A stretch of DNA of 64,000 nucleotides from Tissierella pigra (GTDB taxonomy: Bacteria; Bacillota; Clostridia; Tissierellales; Tissierellaceae): contig NZ_VUNQ01000001.1 in assembly GCF_009695605.1 (NCBI RefSeq), positions 1 to 64,000 on the forward strand, written 5' to 3'. Shown here in pieces: positions 7,469-17,070 of the stretch. The notes beneath the pieces were generated by a model that worked only from the letters and a program-made list of their open reading frames with translations, was not told where the DNA came from and ran no database searches. The position numbers and the translations under genes were made by a program. Within the stretch, counting starts at the first letter, position 1. Each line of letters starts with the position of its first letter.

Positions 7469-9511
7469 GTGAAAGTAAGAAAGCTTTTATTATTTTTTAT
7501 ATTGCTTATAATTATAATACCGAGTATATCTTTTGGGGCTAAGGATAATAAAAAAGTATATTTAATAGTAGTAAATAAACTTACCTTAAAAGATATAGAA
7601 ACTATGGAAAAATTAAAGGATATAATAAAAGAAGGAAGTATTGGACTAATGAATACTAGAGGTACTTCAGGATATAGCGGTGCCGAAAGCTTTCTTACAA
7701 TTAATTCTTCAGAAAAGTCTTATGCAAACTATAGTAGTATTGATTTTAAAACTATGGACGATGGTAAAATAGTAAATCGTTCTTTTAGTAGATTGATTAA
7801 TTTAAATGAAAATAATAAATATACACCTTATTTAGGTGCAATTGGCGATAATTTACATAGTAAAGGGCTTAAAACAGCCATATATGGAAATAGCAATTTA
7901 GAAGATATGCAATTAAACACTTCAGCCTTAATCCCCATGGATTCTAGAGGTTTGATTGATTATGGAAATATAGATAATATAACTATTGAAACTGAGGACT
8001 ATCCATTTCTTATAAAAACAGATTATAGCAAAATGTTAAAGGAAGTTGAAAATAGCCTTGGAGATTTAATTGTCGTAGATACAGGAGATATAGAGAGAAT
8101 TTATAGATATAAAGATTATGTATCTAATGAAGAATTTAAAATGATACGAAAAGAGATCTTATTAGATATAGATAGGTTTATTGAAAACTTAATTAAAGGT
8201 TTAAGTAAAGAAAATTCTTTTGTTATAATTACAAGTCCTAATAGTGGGGATATGACAATTGATAGTAATAGTAAATTGTCTCCGATTATACTTTGGGGAA
8301 ATGGAGTAGAAAATGGAACGTTAACATCTCAAACAACTAAAAAGGACAATATAGTTTCTAATATAGATATTGGTCCAACTATTATGGATTTTTTCGGAGC
8401 ATCTACAGACAATATGTCTGGAAATAAAATTAACTCAATTAGGAAAAATATAAAATTAATAGATCTTATGAAAGAAAACAATCAAATTAATACTGTATCT
8501 AAGGTAAGATATAATACATTATATTATTATGGGTTATTTTCCATGATATCTCTGGGAATAGTAATTATTTTGATTGTTGTCAAGGTCAAGCTTTCAGAGG
8601 TGGCTAAAAAATATATTAAGGTATTATTTGGAATGGTAATTATTTTACCTACCGTTTTTAATTTTCTATCTATACTTAGACTAGAAAGTGTTTATAGTTT
8701 TACTTTGTTTTTATTATTATTTATATTGGTTTCTATATTTATTTTATGGTTAACTAAAAAAAGCAGTAATCAAATTATGTATATTAGCGGAGTTTCTATT
8801 TTTATAATAATTTCTGATTTGATTTTTAAGGGAAATATAATCAAATATTCAGTTTTATCCTATGATCCAACAATAGGGGCTAGGTACTATGGTATAGGAA
8901 ATGAAATGGTGGGCTTTTTTTTAGGATCTATAACTATCTTTTCCATAAATATATTGAGAAAATATAAGAGAAAGATAATACCACTGATATTATTGATTTT
9001 AGGTACCATATTAGTTGGACATCCAAGATACGGTGCCAATGTTGGTGGAACTATGGCCTTTATAATGGCTTTAGTTTTTTATATTATGGAAATATTCAAT
9101 AAGGAATTAAATATAAAAAGGTTATTAATTTCTTTACTGTTAATAGTATTTTTAGTTTTCGTAATGGGTTATATAGATATTAAGATTAACTCAAATACCA
9201 CTCATTTAGGAAATACATTGTTACTTGTTAGAAAAAATGGATTATATTATTTAAGGAATGTAATCTTTAGAAAAATTCTTATGAATATAAAATTAGTAGG
9301 TAATTCTTTTTGGACGTATTTATTGTTAATAAATATGACTTTTCATAGTGTTATATTTGGCAACAGAAAAGATAATACTGATTGGATGGGTAGAGTAGCA
9401 GGAATAGCAGGAGCTATAGGTGGTTTTTTATTAAATGACTCAGGACTAATTTTAACTGCCATATGTATGAATTTAATCAGCACAGAGTTATATTTAGATT
9501 ATATAGAGTAA
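7469..9511 (+). CDS. Membrane protein with alkaline-phosphatase-superfamily ectodomain
   Basis: 680 aa, GTG start (the overlapping ATG is followed at once by a stop). Residues 5-23 are a signal peptide (LLLFFILLIIIIPSISFGA). Residues 28-320 resemble the sulfatase/phosphopentomutase fold: FVIITSPNSGD, then SPIILWGNG, then DIGPTIMDFFG, which matches the DIxPTxLxxxG block of that superfamily. From about residue 350 there are around nine membrane segments with conserved-looking YYGIGNEMVGF and GHPRYGANVGG motifs. Likely acts on an envelope or lipid-linked substrate outside the membrane, which is inference. No known gene name recognised. It and the next gene split ireB from ruvX. Confidence 0.65.
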   Translation: MKVRKLLLFFILLIIIIPSISFGAKDNKKVYLIVVNKLTLKDIETMEKLKDIIKEGSIGLMNTRGTSGYSGAESFLTINSSEKSYANYSSIDFKTMDDGKIVNRSFSRLINLNENNKYTPYLGAIGDNLHSKGLKTAIYGNSNLEDMQLNTSALIPMDSRGLIDYGNIDNITIETEDYPFLIKTDYSKMLKEVENSLGDLIVVDTGDIERIYRYKDYVSNEEFKMIRKEILLDIDRFIENLIKGLSKENSFVIITSPNSGDMTIDSNSKLSPIILWGNGVENGTLTSQTTKKDNIVSNIDIGPTIMDFFGASTDNMSGNKINSIRKNIKLIDLMKENNQINTVSKVRYNTLYYYGLFSMISLGIVIILIVVKVKLSEVAKKYIKVLFGMVIILPTVFNFLSILRLESVYSFTLFLLLFILVSIFILWLTKKSSNQIMYISGVSIFIIISDLIFKGNIIKYSVLSYDPTIGARYYGIGNEMVGFFLGSITIFSINILRKYKRKIIPLILLILGTILVGHPRYGANVGGTMAFIMALVFYIMEIFNKELNIKRLLISLLLIVFLVFVMGYIDIKINSNTTHLGNTLLLVRKNGLYYLRNVIFRKILMNIKLVGNSFWTYLLLINMTFHSVIFGNRKDNTDWMGRVAGIAGAIGGFLLNDSGLILTAICMNLISTELYLDYIE

Positions 9512-9521
9512 GGTGAAACAA

Positions 9522-10469
9522 TTGAAAAAAGTAAATTTAGGAAATACAGGTATTGAAGTATCAAAGCTATGCTTTGGTTCTCTTACTATGACTCCTTTTC
9601 AAGCTAATTTAACAATAAAGGAAGGAGCTTACTTAATAGAATATGCTTATAATAAAGGGATTAACTTTATTGATACGGCGGAAATCTATGAGAATTATAA
9701 ATATATAAAAGAAGCTTTAAAGAATATAAATAGAGAGGATTATCATATAGCAACAAAAACTTATGCTTATACAAAAGAACTTGCACAAGAAAGTTTGGAA
9801 CTGGCTTTAAATGAATTAGGAACTGATTATATAGATGTTTTTTTATTACATGAACAAGAAAGTATTCATACTGTAAAAGGTCATTTTGAAGCTATAGAAT
9901 ATTTCTTAAGACAAAAAGAAAAAGGGAAAATTAGAGCTATAGGAATATCAACTCATAAGGTAGCAGGTGCACAAGCAGTAAGGGAAGTAAAGGAATTAGA
10001 AATTATCCACCCAATAATTAATAAATATGGCATTGGCATACAGGATGGTACTGTAGAGGATATGTTAAGAGAATTAGAGATAATTCATAATATGGGTAAA
10101 GGAATTTATGGAATGAAGCCTTTAGGTGGGGGACATTTAATAAAGGATGTGGAAAATGCCTTTAACTTTGTTAAAGATATTCCATATATAGATTCCATAG
10201 CTATAGGAATGCAGTCAATAGATGAAATAGATGCTAATATTTATCTGTTGGAAAATGGATTTATTCCTGAAGATTTAAAGGCTAACCTAAGAACCAAGAA
10301 AAGAAAGTTAATAATTGCAGACTATTGTTTAGGCTGCGGTAATTGTGTTAAAAGATGTAATCAAAATGGTATAGAGATAATAGATGGAGTAGCGACTCCA
10401 AATGAAAATTGCATTCTATGCGGATATTGTGCAAAGGTATGTCCTGAGTTTTGTATAAAAGTAATTTAA
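9522..10469 (+). CDS. Aldo/keto reductase with C-terminal 4Fe-4S ferredoxin domain
   Basis: 315 aa from the TTG at 9522; an in-frame GTG at 9513 lies inside the AAGGTG ribosome site itself. The N-terminal TIM barrel has the AKR catalytic pattern: Asp and Tyr in FIDTAEIYENY, Lys in ATKTYAY, and IDVFLLHEQ. It ends at about residue 250. The tail has two Cys clusters, CLGCGNCVKRC and CILCGYCAKVC, each able to hold a [4Fe-4S] cluster. AKR-ferredoxin fusions are common in anaerobes; the substrate is unknown. It starts 10 bases after the preceding stop, so the two are cotranscribed. Confidence 0.88.
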   Translation: MKKVNLGNTGIEVSKLCFGSLTMTPFQANLTIKEGAYLIEYAYNKGINFIDTAEIYENYKYIKEALKNINREDYHIATKTYAYTKELAQESLELALNELGTDYIDVFLLHEQESIHTVKGHFEAIEYFLRQKEKGKIRAIGISTHKVAGAQAVREVKELEIIHPIINKYGIGIQDGTVEDMLRELEIIHNMGKGIYGMKPLGGGHLIKDVENAFNFVKDIPYIDSIAIGMQSIDEIDANIYLLENGFIPEDLKANLRTKKRKLIIADYCLGCGNCVKRCNQNGIEIIDGVATPNENCILCGYCAKVCPEFCIKVI

Positions 10470-10483
10470 TATAGGAGAGATTA

Positions 10484-10903
10484 ATGGAAAGAATAATGGG
10501 TTTAGATGTTGGAGATAAGACTATAGGGGTTTCAGTATCGGATTTATTGCAGATAACAGCTCAAGGTGTAACTACCATTAGAAGAGAAAGCAAAGAAAAG
10601 GATTTTAAAGCTTTAGAGGATTTAATAAAGGAATATAATATTAAAAAAGTCGTAGTAGGTCTGCCTAAGAATATGAATGGAACTTTAGGGCCACAAGGCG
10701 AAAAGACTATGAAGTTTGCTGAAAAACTTAAAAATAAATTTCATATTCAAATCATATATGAAGATGAAAGATTAACTACTATGGCAGCCGAAAAGCTTTT
10801 AATTGAAGGAGACGTAAGACGTGAAAAAAGAAAAGGTGTAATAGATAAAGTTGCAGCAAACTTTATATTACAGACTTACTTAGATAGACAAGGGAGGATA
10901 TAA
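10484..10903 (+). CDS. ruvX: RuvX/YqgF family nuclease (pre-16S rRNA processing / Holliday junction resolvase-like)
   Basis: 139 aa with an RNase H-like fold: [15 protein letters not shown] (first catalytic Asp), [22 protein letters not shown], and [15 protein letters not shown] (last acidic residue). In E. coli YqgF processes the 5' end of 16S rRNA; relatives are called putative Holliday junction resolvases. It is followed one base later by the DUF1292 gene, the conserved yrrK-yrzB order of Firmicutes. Confidence 0.92.
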   Translation: MERIMGLDVGDKTIGVSVSDLLQITAQGVTTIRRESKEKDFKALEDLIKEYNIKKVVVGLPKNMNGTLGPQGEKTMKFAEKLKNKFHIQIIYEDERLTTMAAEKLLIEGDVRREKRKGVIDKVAANFILQTYLDRQGRI

Positions 10904-10904
10904 T

Positions 10905-11156
10905 ATGCAAGAAAAAATAGTATTATTAGATGAGGATGGAAAGCCACAGGAGTTCGTTATATTAGCAACTTTTGGACTAGACGATGACGATTATGCAGCT
11001 TTAATGCCAGCTGATAATATAGATAGTCCAACTTATATTTTAAGAATGGAAAGAGATGATGATGGGGATTTAATCTTAGTTGGAATAGATGATGATGAAG
11101 AATTAGAAGATGCAATAGAAGCTTATGAAGATATGCAGAAAGAAAATCTTCAATAG
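10905..11156 (+). CDS. DUF1292 protein (YrzB family)
   Basis: 83 aa, very acidic, with EKIVLLDEDGKPQEFVILATF at the start and then LILVGIDDDEELEDAIEAYEDM. This is the DUF1292 family, of unknown function, nearly always encoded after ruvX. AGGGAGGATATAATATG ribosome site. Its gene ends one base before the -35 box of the fur promoter. Confidence 0.9.
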   Translation: MQEKIVLLDEDGKPQEFVILATFGLDDDDYAALMPADNIDSPTYILRMERDDDGDLILVGIDDDEELEDAIEAYEDMQKENLQ

Positions 11157-11185
11157 TTGACAAATATGGGAAATAATAGTATTGT
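11157..11185 (+). promoter_or_regulatory. Sigma-A promoter of the fur-family gene
   Basis: TTGACA at 11157-11162, 17-base spacer, TATTGT at 11180-11185. It starts immediately after the stop codon of the DUF1292 gene and lies 30 bases upstream of the fur ATG. A Fur or PerR box could overlap it, but no clear 7-1-7 repeat was recognised. Confidence 0.7.
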
Positions 11186-11214
11186 TAATTTAAGATTATA
11201 GTCGGGTGAATAAA

Positions 11215-11661
11215 ATGGATATTAATATAAATGCTATAAAAGGAAAACTTCAAAATGAAGGATATAAACTTACAACTCAAAGAAGAGCTATATTGAACGT
11301 AATGATAGACAATTCCGAAGAACATTTGAGTCCTGAGGAAGTATATAATATTGTCAAAAAGGAATATCCGGATTTAGGTATTGCCACTGTATATAGAACT
11401 TTACAGTTGTTTGAAAAATTAAATATAATTTGTAAATTAAATTTTGATGATGGATGCAGTAGATATGAATTAAGTACAGATTCTGAAGGACATCATCACC
11501 ATCATTTAATATGTTTAAGTTGCGGTAAGGTTATAGAGGTAAAGCTTGATCTTTTAGAAGCTTTAGAGGAGGAAATAGAGAAAGAAGGGCAGTTTACTAT
11601 AGTAGATCATAATGTAAAATTTTATGGACATTGTAGTGAGTGTAAAAATAAATCCCTATAG
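11215..11661 (+). CDS. Fur family metal-dependent transcriptional repressor
   Basis: 148 aa from the ATG at 11215 behind CGGGTGA; the in-frame GTG at 11206 lies in that ribosome site. The winged helix has GYKLTTQRRAILNVM and GIATVYRTLQLFEKL. The metal part has HHHHHLICLSCGKVIEV and a second CxxC in HCSECK, which together form the structural zinc site. Fur, PerR and Zur cannot be separated with certainty. The HHHHHLIC region and lone placement before rnjA are common for clostridial Fur/PerR. Own promoter and terminator make it a single-gene unit. Confidence 0.92.
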   Translation: MDININAIKGKLQNEGYKLTTQRRAILNVMIDNSEEHLSPEEVYNIVKKEYPDLGIATVYRTLQLFEKLNIICKLNFDDGCSRYELSTDSEGHHHHHLICLSCGKVIEVKLDLLEALEEEIEKEGQFTIVDHNVKFYGHCSECKNKSL

Positions 11662-11674
11662 GGATTTATTTTTT
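11645..11674 (+). terminator. Intrinsic terminator of the fur-family gene
   Basis: AAAATAAATCCC-TATA-GGGATTTATTTT, a 12-bp stem with T-run. The left arm lies inside the last codons of the gene. Confidence 0.85.
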
Positions 11675-11745
11675 CGGAAAATCTTATTTTACGAGACTAT
11701 AAATTAGAAAAATGGAAAAAATAAAGATAGAAGAGGAGTGATTCG

Positions 11746-13407
11746 GTGCGAAAACCAAATAAATTAAAAGTTATTCCCTTAGGAGGACTAGGGGAAGTTG
11801 GAAAAAACATTACTGCAATTGAATATAAAGAAGATATAATTCTAATAGATTGTGGAATGACCTTCCCAGAAGATGAAATGTTGGGAATTGATGTTGTTAT
11901 TCCCGATATAACTTATATCTTGAAGAACAAAGAAAAAATAAGAGCTATAGTTTTAACTCACGGTCATGAGGATCATATTGGTGCTTTACCATATGTTCTA
12001 AATAAAATAAATATACCTATTTATGGAACCAAATTGACTTTAGGACTAGTTGAAACTAAACTGAAAGAACATAAGCTAGATAATGTAAATATGAATATAG
12101 TAAAGCATGGTGAAACCATAAAGTTAGGAGTATTCGATGTTGAATTCATAAAAACAGGTCATAGTATACCAGATAGTGCGGCTTTAGCTATTCATACTCC
12201 AATAGGAGTAGTGGTTCATACTGGAGACTTTAAAATAGACTATACTCCAATAGATGGTGATGTAATAGACCTAAATCGTTTTGCAGAGTTGGGAAATCAA
12301 GGAGTACTACTGCTTATGTCAGATAGTACTAACGCAGAAAGACCAGGCTATACTATGAGTGAAAGAACAGTAGGTAATACTTTTAGAGAAATATTTTTAA
12401 ATCATAAACATAGAATCTTAGTTGCTACTTTTGCCTCCAATGTTCATAGAATACAACAGATAATACATGCCTCTGAAGAGAATAGCAGAAAGGTAGTTTT
12501 ATCTGGTAGATCCATGATAAATACCATAGGAGTAGCATTGGAGCTAGGCTATCTTCATATGAAGGAAGGTACTTTAATAGATATAAATGATATGAATAAA
12601 TATCCAAGTAATGAAATTACAATAATTACTACAGGCAGCCAAGGAGAACCTATGTCAGCATTATCTAGAATAGCATCAGGAGAACATAAAAAAGTTCAAA
12701 TTCAGCCTGAAGACTTGGTTATAATCTCTGCTACACCTATACCAGGAAATGAAAAAACAGTTTCTAGAGTAATAAATAATTTGGTGGAAAAAGGGACAGA
12801 AGTCATATTTGAATCCTTAGCAGATGTTCACGTATCGGGTCATGCTTGTCAAGAAGAGTTAAAACTAATGCAGACTTTAGTTAAACCAAAATATTTTATA
12901 CCTGTACATGGTGAATTTAGGCATCTTAAAAAGCATGCAGAAATAGCTGAAACATTAGGGACTCCACCAGAAAATATATTTATTTTAAGTAATGGTGAAA
13001 TAATGGAATTCACTAAAGATACAGCAGAAATAGGTGGGAATGTACAATCAGGAAATATTTTAGTAGATGGACTAGGAGTTGGCGATGTAGGGAATATCGT
13101 TCTTAGAGATAGAAAACATTTATCAGAAGATGGTTTAATAGTAGTTGTAGTTACTATTAGCAAGAAAGAAGGTACTATACTGGCGGGCCCAGATATTATC
13201 TCTCGTGGATTTGTATATGTAAGAGAATCAGAAGATTTAATGGAAGAAGCTAGAACAGTAGTGAGAGCAGTCCTTGAAGATTGTGAAAAGAAAAAAATAA
13301 CAGATTGGGCAACATTAAAATCAAATATCCGTGATACTTTAAGAAATCATTTATATGGAAAGATTAAAAGAAATCCTATGATATTGCCGATTATAATGGA
13401 AGTATAA
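11746..13407 (+). CDS. rnjA: Ribonuclease J
   Basis: 553 aa, usual length for RNase J. The metallo-beta-lactamase part has the zinc motif HGHEDHIGAL (H72 onward) and HSIPDSAALAI; VHTGDFKID follows. The beta-CASP region has SDSTNAERPG and ISATPIPGNE, then FIPVHGEFRHLKKHAEIA. The enzyme has both 5'-3' exo- and endonuclease activity in mRNA decay and rRNA maturation. GTG start behind GAGGAG. It has its own terminator. Clostridia often carry one or two RNase J genes; whether this is J1 or J2 is not resolvable here. Confidence 0.95.
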   Translation: MRKPNKLKVIPLGGLGEVGKNITAIEYKEDIILIDCGMTFPEDEMLGIDVVIPDITYILKNKEKIRAIVLTHGHEDHIGALPYVLNKINIPIYGTKLTLGLVETKLKEHKLDNVNMNIVKHGETIKLGVFDVEFIKTGHSIPDSAALAIHTPIGVVVHTGDFKIDYTPIDGDVIDLNRFAELGNQGVLLLMSDSTNAERPGYTMSERTVGNTFREIFLNHKHRILVATFASNVHRIQQIIHASEENSRKVVLSGRSMINTIGVALELGYLHMKEGTLIDINDMNKYPSNEITIITTGSQGEPMSALSRIASGEHKKVQIQPEDLVIISATPIPGNEKTVSRVINNLVEKGTEVIFESLADVHVSGHACQEELKLMQTLVKPKYFIPVHGEFRHLKKHAEIAETLGTPPENIFILSNGEIMEFTKDTAEIGGNVQSGNILVDGLGVGDVGNIVLRDRKHLSEDGLIVVVVTISKKEGTILAGPDIISRGFVYVRESEDLMEEARTVVRAVLEDCEKKKITDWATLKSNIRDTLRNHLYGKIKRNPMILPIIMEV

Positions 13408-13410
13408 TAA

Positions 13411-13443
13411 AAAACCCTGGTATAGATTTATGCCAGGGTTTTT
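13411..13443 (+). terminator. Intrinsic terminator of rnjA
   Basis: AAAACCCTGG, a 12-base loop region with T-A pairs, CCAGGGTT then TTT. It starts just after the stop codon and has a GC-rich 10-bp stem. Confidence 0.9.
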
Positions 13444-13562
13444 GATATAATAATATGCGAACAAAGTTCCCAATTATAAATTGTAAATCTTTAATTAAAT
13501 TTTCTATTATATTAACCATGAAATAGAAGTGTATATATTCATTATATAAAGAAGGAGGAAAT

Positions 13563-14054
13563 ATGAATACAAGATTTTTAACCAAAGCAAGTTTAATTGC
13601 GGCAATATATATAGTGCTAGTTCTAATTCAAATGCTACCAATGCCTTTAGTTAATTTAACTTTTGGTGCAATACAGCTTAGAATAGCAGAAGGATTGACC
13701 TTGTTGCCATTAGTAGAATCAGCAGCCATTCCAGGAGTATTTGTTGGATGTTTATTGGCTAATTTACTTCTGGCACCCTATACAGGATTTGGATTAGTAG
13801 ATATATTGGGGGGCAGTTTAGTTACACTTATTGCAGCTTATATAACCTCTAAAATGAAAAACAAAGTAATGGCAATGGTTCCTCCAATAGTATTAAATGG
13901 ATTAATTGTATCAATTTGGGTATCATACTATACAAGCGTACCATATTTAGTTACAGCATTAGGTATAGGGGGAGGAGAGTTATTATCAGTAGCAATTTTT
14001 GGAACTTTAATTTTATCGGTATACAAGAAGGCAGCTAATTTGAAAGAATATTAA
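13563..14054 (+). CDS. QueT-type ECF transporter substrate-binding (S) component
   Basis: 163 aa with about five to six membrane segments and the QueT signature IQLRIAEGLTLLPL near residue 40. QueT proteins are S components of energy-coupling factor transporters thought to import queuosine precursors; the shared ECF module is not encoded here. AAGAAGGAGGAAAT ribosome site. No preQ1 riboswitch was recognised in the 120-base upstream region. It is the only gene between two terminator-bounded units. The substrate is by family inference. Confidence 0.82.
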   Translation: MNTRFLTKASLIAAIYIVLVLIQMLPMPLVNLTFGAIQLRIAEGLTLLPLVESAAIPGVFVGCLLANLLLAPYTGFGLVDILGGSLVTLIAAYITSKMKNKVMAMVPPIVLNGLIVSIWVSYYTSVPYLVTALGIGGGELLSVAIFGTLILSVYKKAANLKEY

Positions 14055-14128
14055 AGATAGTTAATAGGTTCAATTTTATTAGAAGATTTTAGAGCTATTA
14101 CTGACCAAAAAAGGGAGTTGTTATAGAA

Positions 14129-15169
14129 ATGGAGAAGGCTAAAATGAGGAAATCAAGGAAACGAAGATTTTCTATATTTATATTATTTATAGTTTTATTA
14201 GTAAGTGGAGTTTTTATGAACAATTATTATAAGGAAGGGCTAAAGGCAATGAATCCAGACGACCCTTCAGATGTATTAGTGGTTATTCCATCTTCTAGTT
14301 CAGTTAATACTATAAGTAATATATTGTATGAAAATAAGCTTATAAAAAATCCGATTATATTTAAGATTAAAGTAAAGACAAGCAATACAGCTAGTACTCT
14401 TAAAGCAGGAGAGTACAACCTATCTACAGATATGGATTTAGATACTATAATAAGTAAACTAGTAAAAGGTGGTAAGGATAGAAATACAGTAAGATTTACT
14501 ATACCAGAAGGTTATGAATTAGAACAAATGGCTGAGAAATTGGCCAAAGAAGGAATAATAGATAAAGATAGATTTATACAGCTATCCAGTGATAAAAAGA
14601 ATTTTGAAGAAGAATTTTCATTTCTGAAGCAATTGGAAAAAGGCCAAAGCTTGGAGGGGTTCTTATTTCCATCAACTTATGAAATATTTACAGGTACAAA
14701 AGAAGAAGAGATTATAGGGAAAATGCTTCATGAATTTGAAAAGATATATGAAAAGGACTTAGAATCAAAGCTTACAGAGCTGAATATGACTTTGAATGAA
14801 GCCGTTACATTGGCTTCCATAGTAGAAAGAGAAGGTAAAGTCGATGAAGAAAGACCATTGATGTCAGCAGTATTTCTTAATAGAATAGAGAAAGGCATGA
14901 TGTTACAGTCCTGTGCCACAGTACAATATGTTTTAGGAGAAAGAAAAGAAGTGTTAAGTAATGCAGATACAAGAATAGACTCACCTTATAACACTTATAT
15001 CAACGAAGGATTACCTCCAGGACCAATAGCTTCTCCAGGGGAAGAATCCCTTGTAGCAGCAGTAAATCCAGCAGATGTAGATTATTTATTTTTTGTGCTG
15101 ACAGGTAATGGAACCCATACTTTTACAAAGACTTATGAAGAACATTTACAAGCTAAACCAAAGAAATAA
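14129..15169 (+). CDS. mltG: Endolytic transglycosylase MltG (YceG-like)
   Basis: 346 aa. A basic N-terminus and a single membrane anchor (residues 16-33, FSIFILFIVLLVSGVFM) precede a LysM-like subdomain and the catalytic YceG domain. The catalytic Glu is in ASIVEREGK; other conserved blocks are LEGFLFPSTYEI, LPPGPIASPG and HTFTKTYEEH. It cuts nascent peptidoglycan strands and sets glycan length. The order mltG-trmR-trhP-udk matches yrrL-yrrM-yrrO-udk of Bacillus. Confidence 0.94.
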   Translation: MEKAKMRKSRKRRFSIFILFIVLLVSGVFMNNYYKEGLKAMNPDDPSDVLVVIPSSSSVNTISNILYENKLIKNPIIFKIKVKTSNTASTLKAGEYNLSTDMDLDTIISKLVKGGKDRNTVRFTIPEGYELEQMAEKLAKEGIIDKDRFIQLSSDKKNFEEEFSFLKQLEKGQSLEGFLFPSTYEIFTGTKEEEIIGKMLHEFEKIYEKDLESKLTELNMTLNEAVTLASIVEREGKVDEERPLMSAVFLNRIEKGMMLQSCATVQYVLGERKEVLSNADTRIDSPYNTYINEGLPPGPIASPGEESLVAAVNPADVDYLFFVLTGNGTHTFTKTYEEHLQAKPKK

Positions 15170-15184
15170 AAGAGGATGGTTAAA

Positions 15185-15832
15185 TTGAATCAAATTAATG
15201 AAGAATATATAGAAGATTATATAAGAAGCCTATTACCTAAGAACAATCAAAACTTGCAGATAATGGAGAAGTATGCATCTGATTATCATGTTCCCATAGT
15301 ACAACCAGAAGTGGCTCAGTTACTAAAACTTCTATTAAAAATGAAAAAACCAAAAAATATACTAGAGGTAGGTACAGCCATAGGCTATTCTACCCTTATA
15401 ATGGCAGAAGCAACGGAAGGTAAAGCAAATATAACTACAATAGAAAGAAGAAAAGACATGATAGAATTGGCTATAGAAAATATATCCAATACCATCTATA
15501 AAGATAATATTGAAATACTAGAGGGAAATGCAGAAGATGTATTGCTTACATTAGATAAAAAATATGACTTTATTTTTCTAGATGCTGCTAAAGGTCAATA
15601 TATGGATTTTTTTAATAAATGTATTAAATACTTAAATAGTGATGGAATTATTGTATCAGATAATGTACTCTATAAAGGTATGGTTGCAACAGATACTTTA
15701 GTTGTTAGAAGAAAGAAAACCATAGTAAAAAGGCTTAGAGCATTTCTGCAATATATAAATCAGATAGAAGGCTATACATCAAGTACTATACCTATAGGAG
15801 ATGGAGTAGCCATAACATATAGAGAGGAGTAA
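15185..15832 (+). CDS. trmR: tRNA 5-hydroxyuridine O-methyltransferase TrmR (YrrM family)
   Basis: 215 aa from the TTG at 15185; the in-frame ATG at 15176 abuts the AGAGG ribosome site and is less likely. Class I SAM fold of the COMT-like O-methyltransferase family: ILEVGTAIGYSTLIMA (SAM loop), DFIFLDAAKGQY and IVSDNVLYKG. The Bacillus homologue methylates 5-hydroxyuridine at tRNA position 34 to 5-methoxyuridine. The next gene encodes TrhP, which makes the hydroxyl, so the two form a wobble-base pathway. Function by synteny and family. Confidence 0.88.
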   Translation: MNQINEEYIEDYIRSLLPKNNQNLQIMEKYASDYHVPIVQPEVAQLLKLLLKMKKPKNILEVGTAIGYSTLIMAEATEGKANITTIERRKDMIELAIENISNTIYKDNIEILEGNAEDVLLTLDKKYDFIFLDAAKGQYMDFFNKCIKYLNSDGIIVSDNVLYKGMVATDTLVVRRKKTIVKRLRAFLQYINQIEGYTSSTIPIGDGVAITYREE

Positions 15833-15836
15833 TATT

Positions 15837-17066
15837 TTGGATAAAATTGAATTACTGGCACCAGCAGGAGATTTAGAAAAATTAAAAATGGCTATTAGAT
15901 ATGGGGCAGATGCAGTATATCTAGGGGGAGAAAGTTTTGGACTAAGAAGGGCATCTAAAAACTTTTCCATTGAACAAATTGAAGAAGGTATAAAATTTGC
16001 CCATGAAAGAGGAAAAAAAGTATATATTACTTTAAATATAGTACCCCACGATAAAGATATGGAAGGGCTGGAAGAATACGTTACAAAGCTTTATGAAATA
16101 AAGGCAGATGCAGTTATAGTATCTGATGTAGGTATGTACTCAGTAATTAAAAGAACAGTACCAGAACTGCCTATTCACATAAGTACTCAAGCATCAGTAA
16201 CAAACTATGAAACTATAATGTTTTGGTATAATTTAGGAGTAAGAAGAGTTGTTCTGGCACGTGAATTATCTTTCGAAGAAATAAAAAGTTTAACTAACAG
16301 GATTCCAGAGGATTTAGAAATAGAGGCATTTGTTCATGGGGCTATGTGTATGTCATATTCAGGAAGATGTTTAATTAGCAATTACATGACAGGAAGAGAT
16401 GCTAATAGAGGAGATTGTGCTCATCCATGCAGGTATAAATATGCCCTTGTGGAAGAAAAAAGACCTGGAGAATATTTCCCAGTATTTGAAGATGAAGATG
16501 GAACATTTATAATGAACTCTAAAGATCTTTGTATGATAGAACATATAGATAAAGTAGTGAACTCAGGAATTAAAAGTTTTAAAATAGAAGGAAGAGTTAA
16601 ATCTGCATATTATGTAGCTACAGTTATTAGAGCTTATAGAATAGTAATAGATGAATACTATAAAGACCCTGAAAATTATATATTTGATAATAAATGGCTT
16701 AAAGAAATTAAAAAAGCAAGTCATAGAGATTTTACAACAGGATTTTATTTTGGTAAACCGACCCATGAAGCACAAGTATATTCAACATCTTCTTATGTAA
16801 GAGGATATGATTTTATAGGAATGATATTAGATTATAATGAGGAAACTAAGATTGCTACAATAGAACAAAGAAATAGAATATTTAAAGGTGAAGAAATAGA
16901 AATTTTTGGTCCTTATAAAGAATTTTTCACTCAAACTATTGAAAAGATGTGGGATGAGAATATGAATGAAATAGAAGTAGCTCCTCATCCACAACAAATA
17001 GTTAAAATTCTAATGAAAAATCCAGTAGAGGCCATGGATATGATTAGAAAAGAGAAGGAGGATTAA
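15837..17066 (+). CDS. trhP: U32-family tRNA hydroxylation protein TrhP
   Basis: 409 aa, TTG start behind GAGGAG. Begins [28 protein letters not shown], the U32 signature. It contains the Cys-rich block [14 protein letters not shown] followed by [11 protein letters not shown]. Once annotated as collagenase/peptidase U32; members of this subgroup (YrrN/YrrO, E. coli TrhP/YegQ) are now linked to prephenate-dependent 5-hydroxyuridine formation in tRNA. Lies 4 bases after trmR and 4 bases before udk. Full length. Confidence 0.88.
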   Translation: MDKIELLAPAGDLEKLKMAIRYGADAVYLGGESFGLRRASKNFSIEQIEEGIKFAHERGKKVYITLNIVPHDKDMEGLEEYVTKLYEIKADAVIVSDVGMYSVIKRTVPELPIHISTQASVTNYETIMFWYNLGVRRVVLARELSFEEIKSLTNRIPEDLEIEAFVHGAMCMSYSGRCLISNYMTGRDANRGDCAHPCRYKYALVEEKRPGEYFPVFEDEDGTFIMNSKDLCMIEHIDKVVNSGIKSFKIEGRVKSAYYVATVIRAYRIVIDEYYKDPENYIFDNKWLKEIKKASHRDFTTGFYFGKPTHEAQVYSTSSYVRGYDFIGMILDYNEETKIATIEQRNRIFKGEEIEIFGPYKEFFTQTIEKMWDENMNEIEVAPHPQQIVKILMKNPVEAMDMIRKEKED

Positions 17067-17070
17067 GGCT

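Noticed and set aside
13444-13562. PreQ1 riboswitch before queT
   Set aside because: The expected short pseudoknot signature was not found; only AT-rich sequence and the ribosome site are present.
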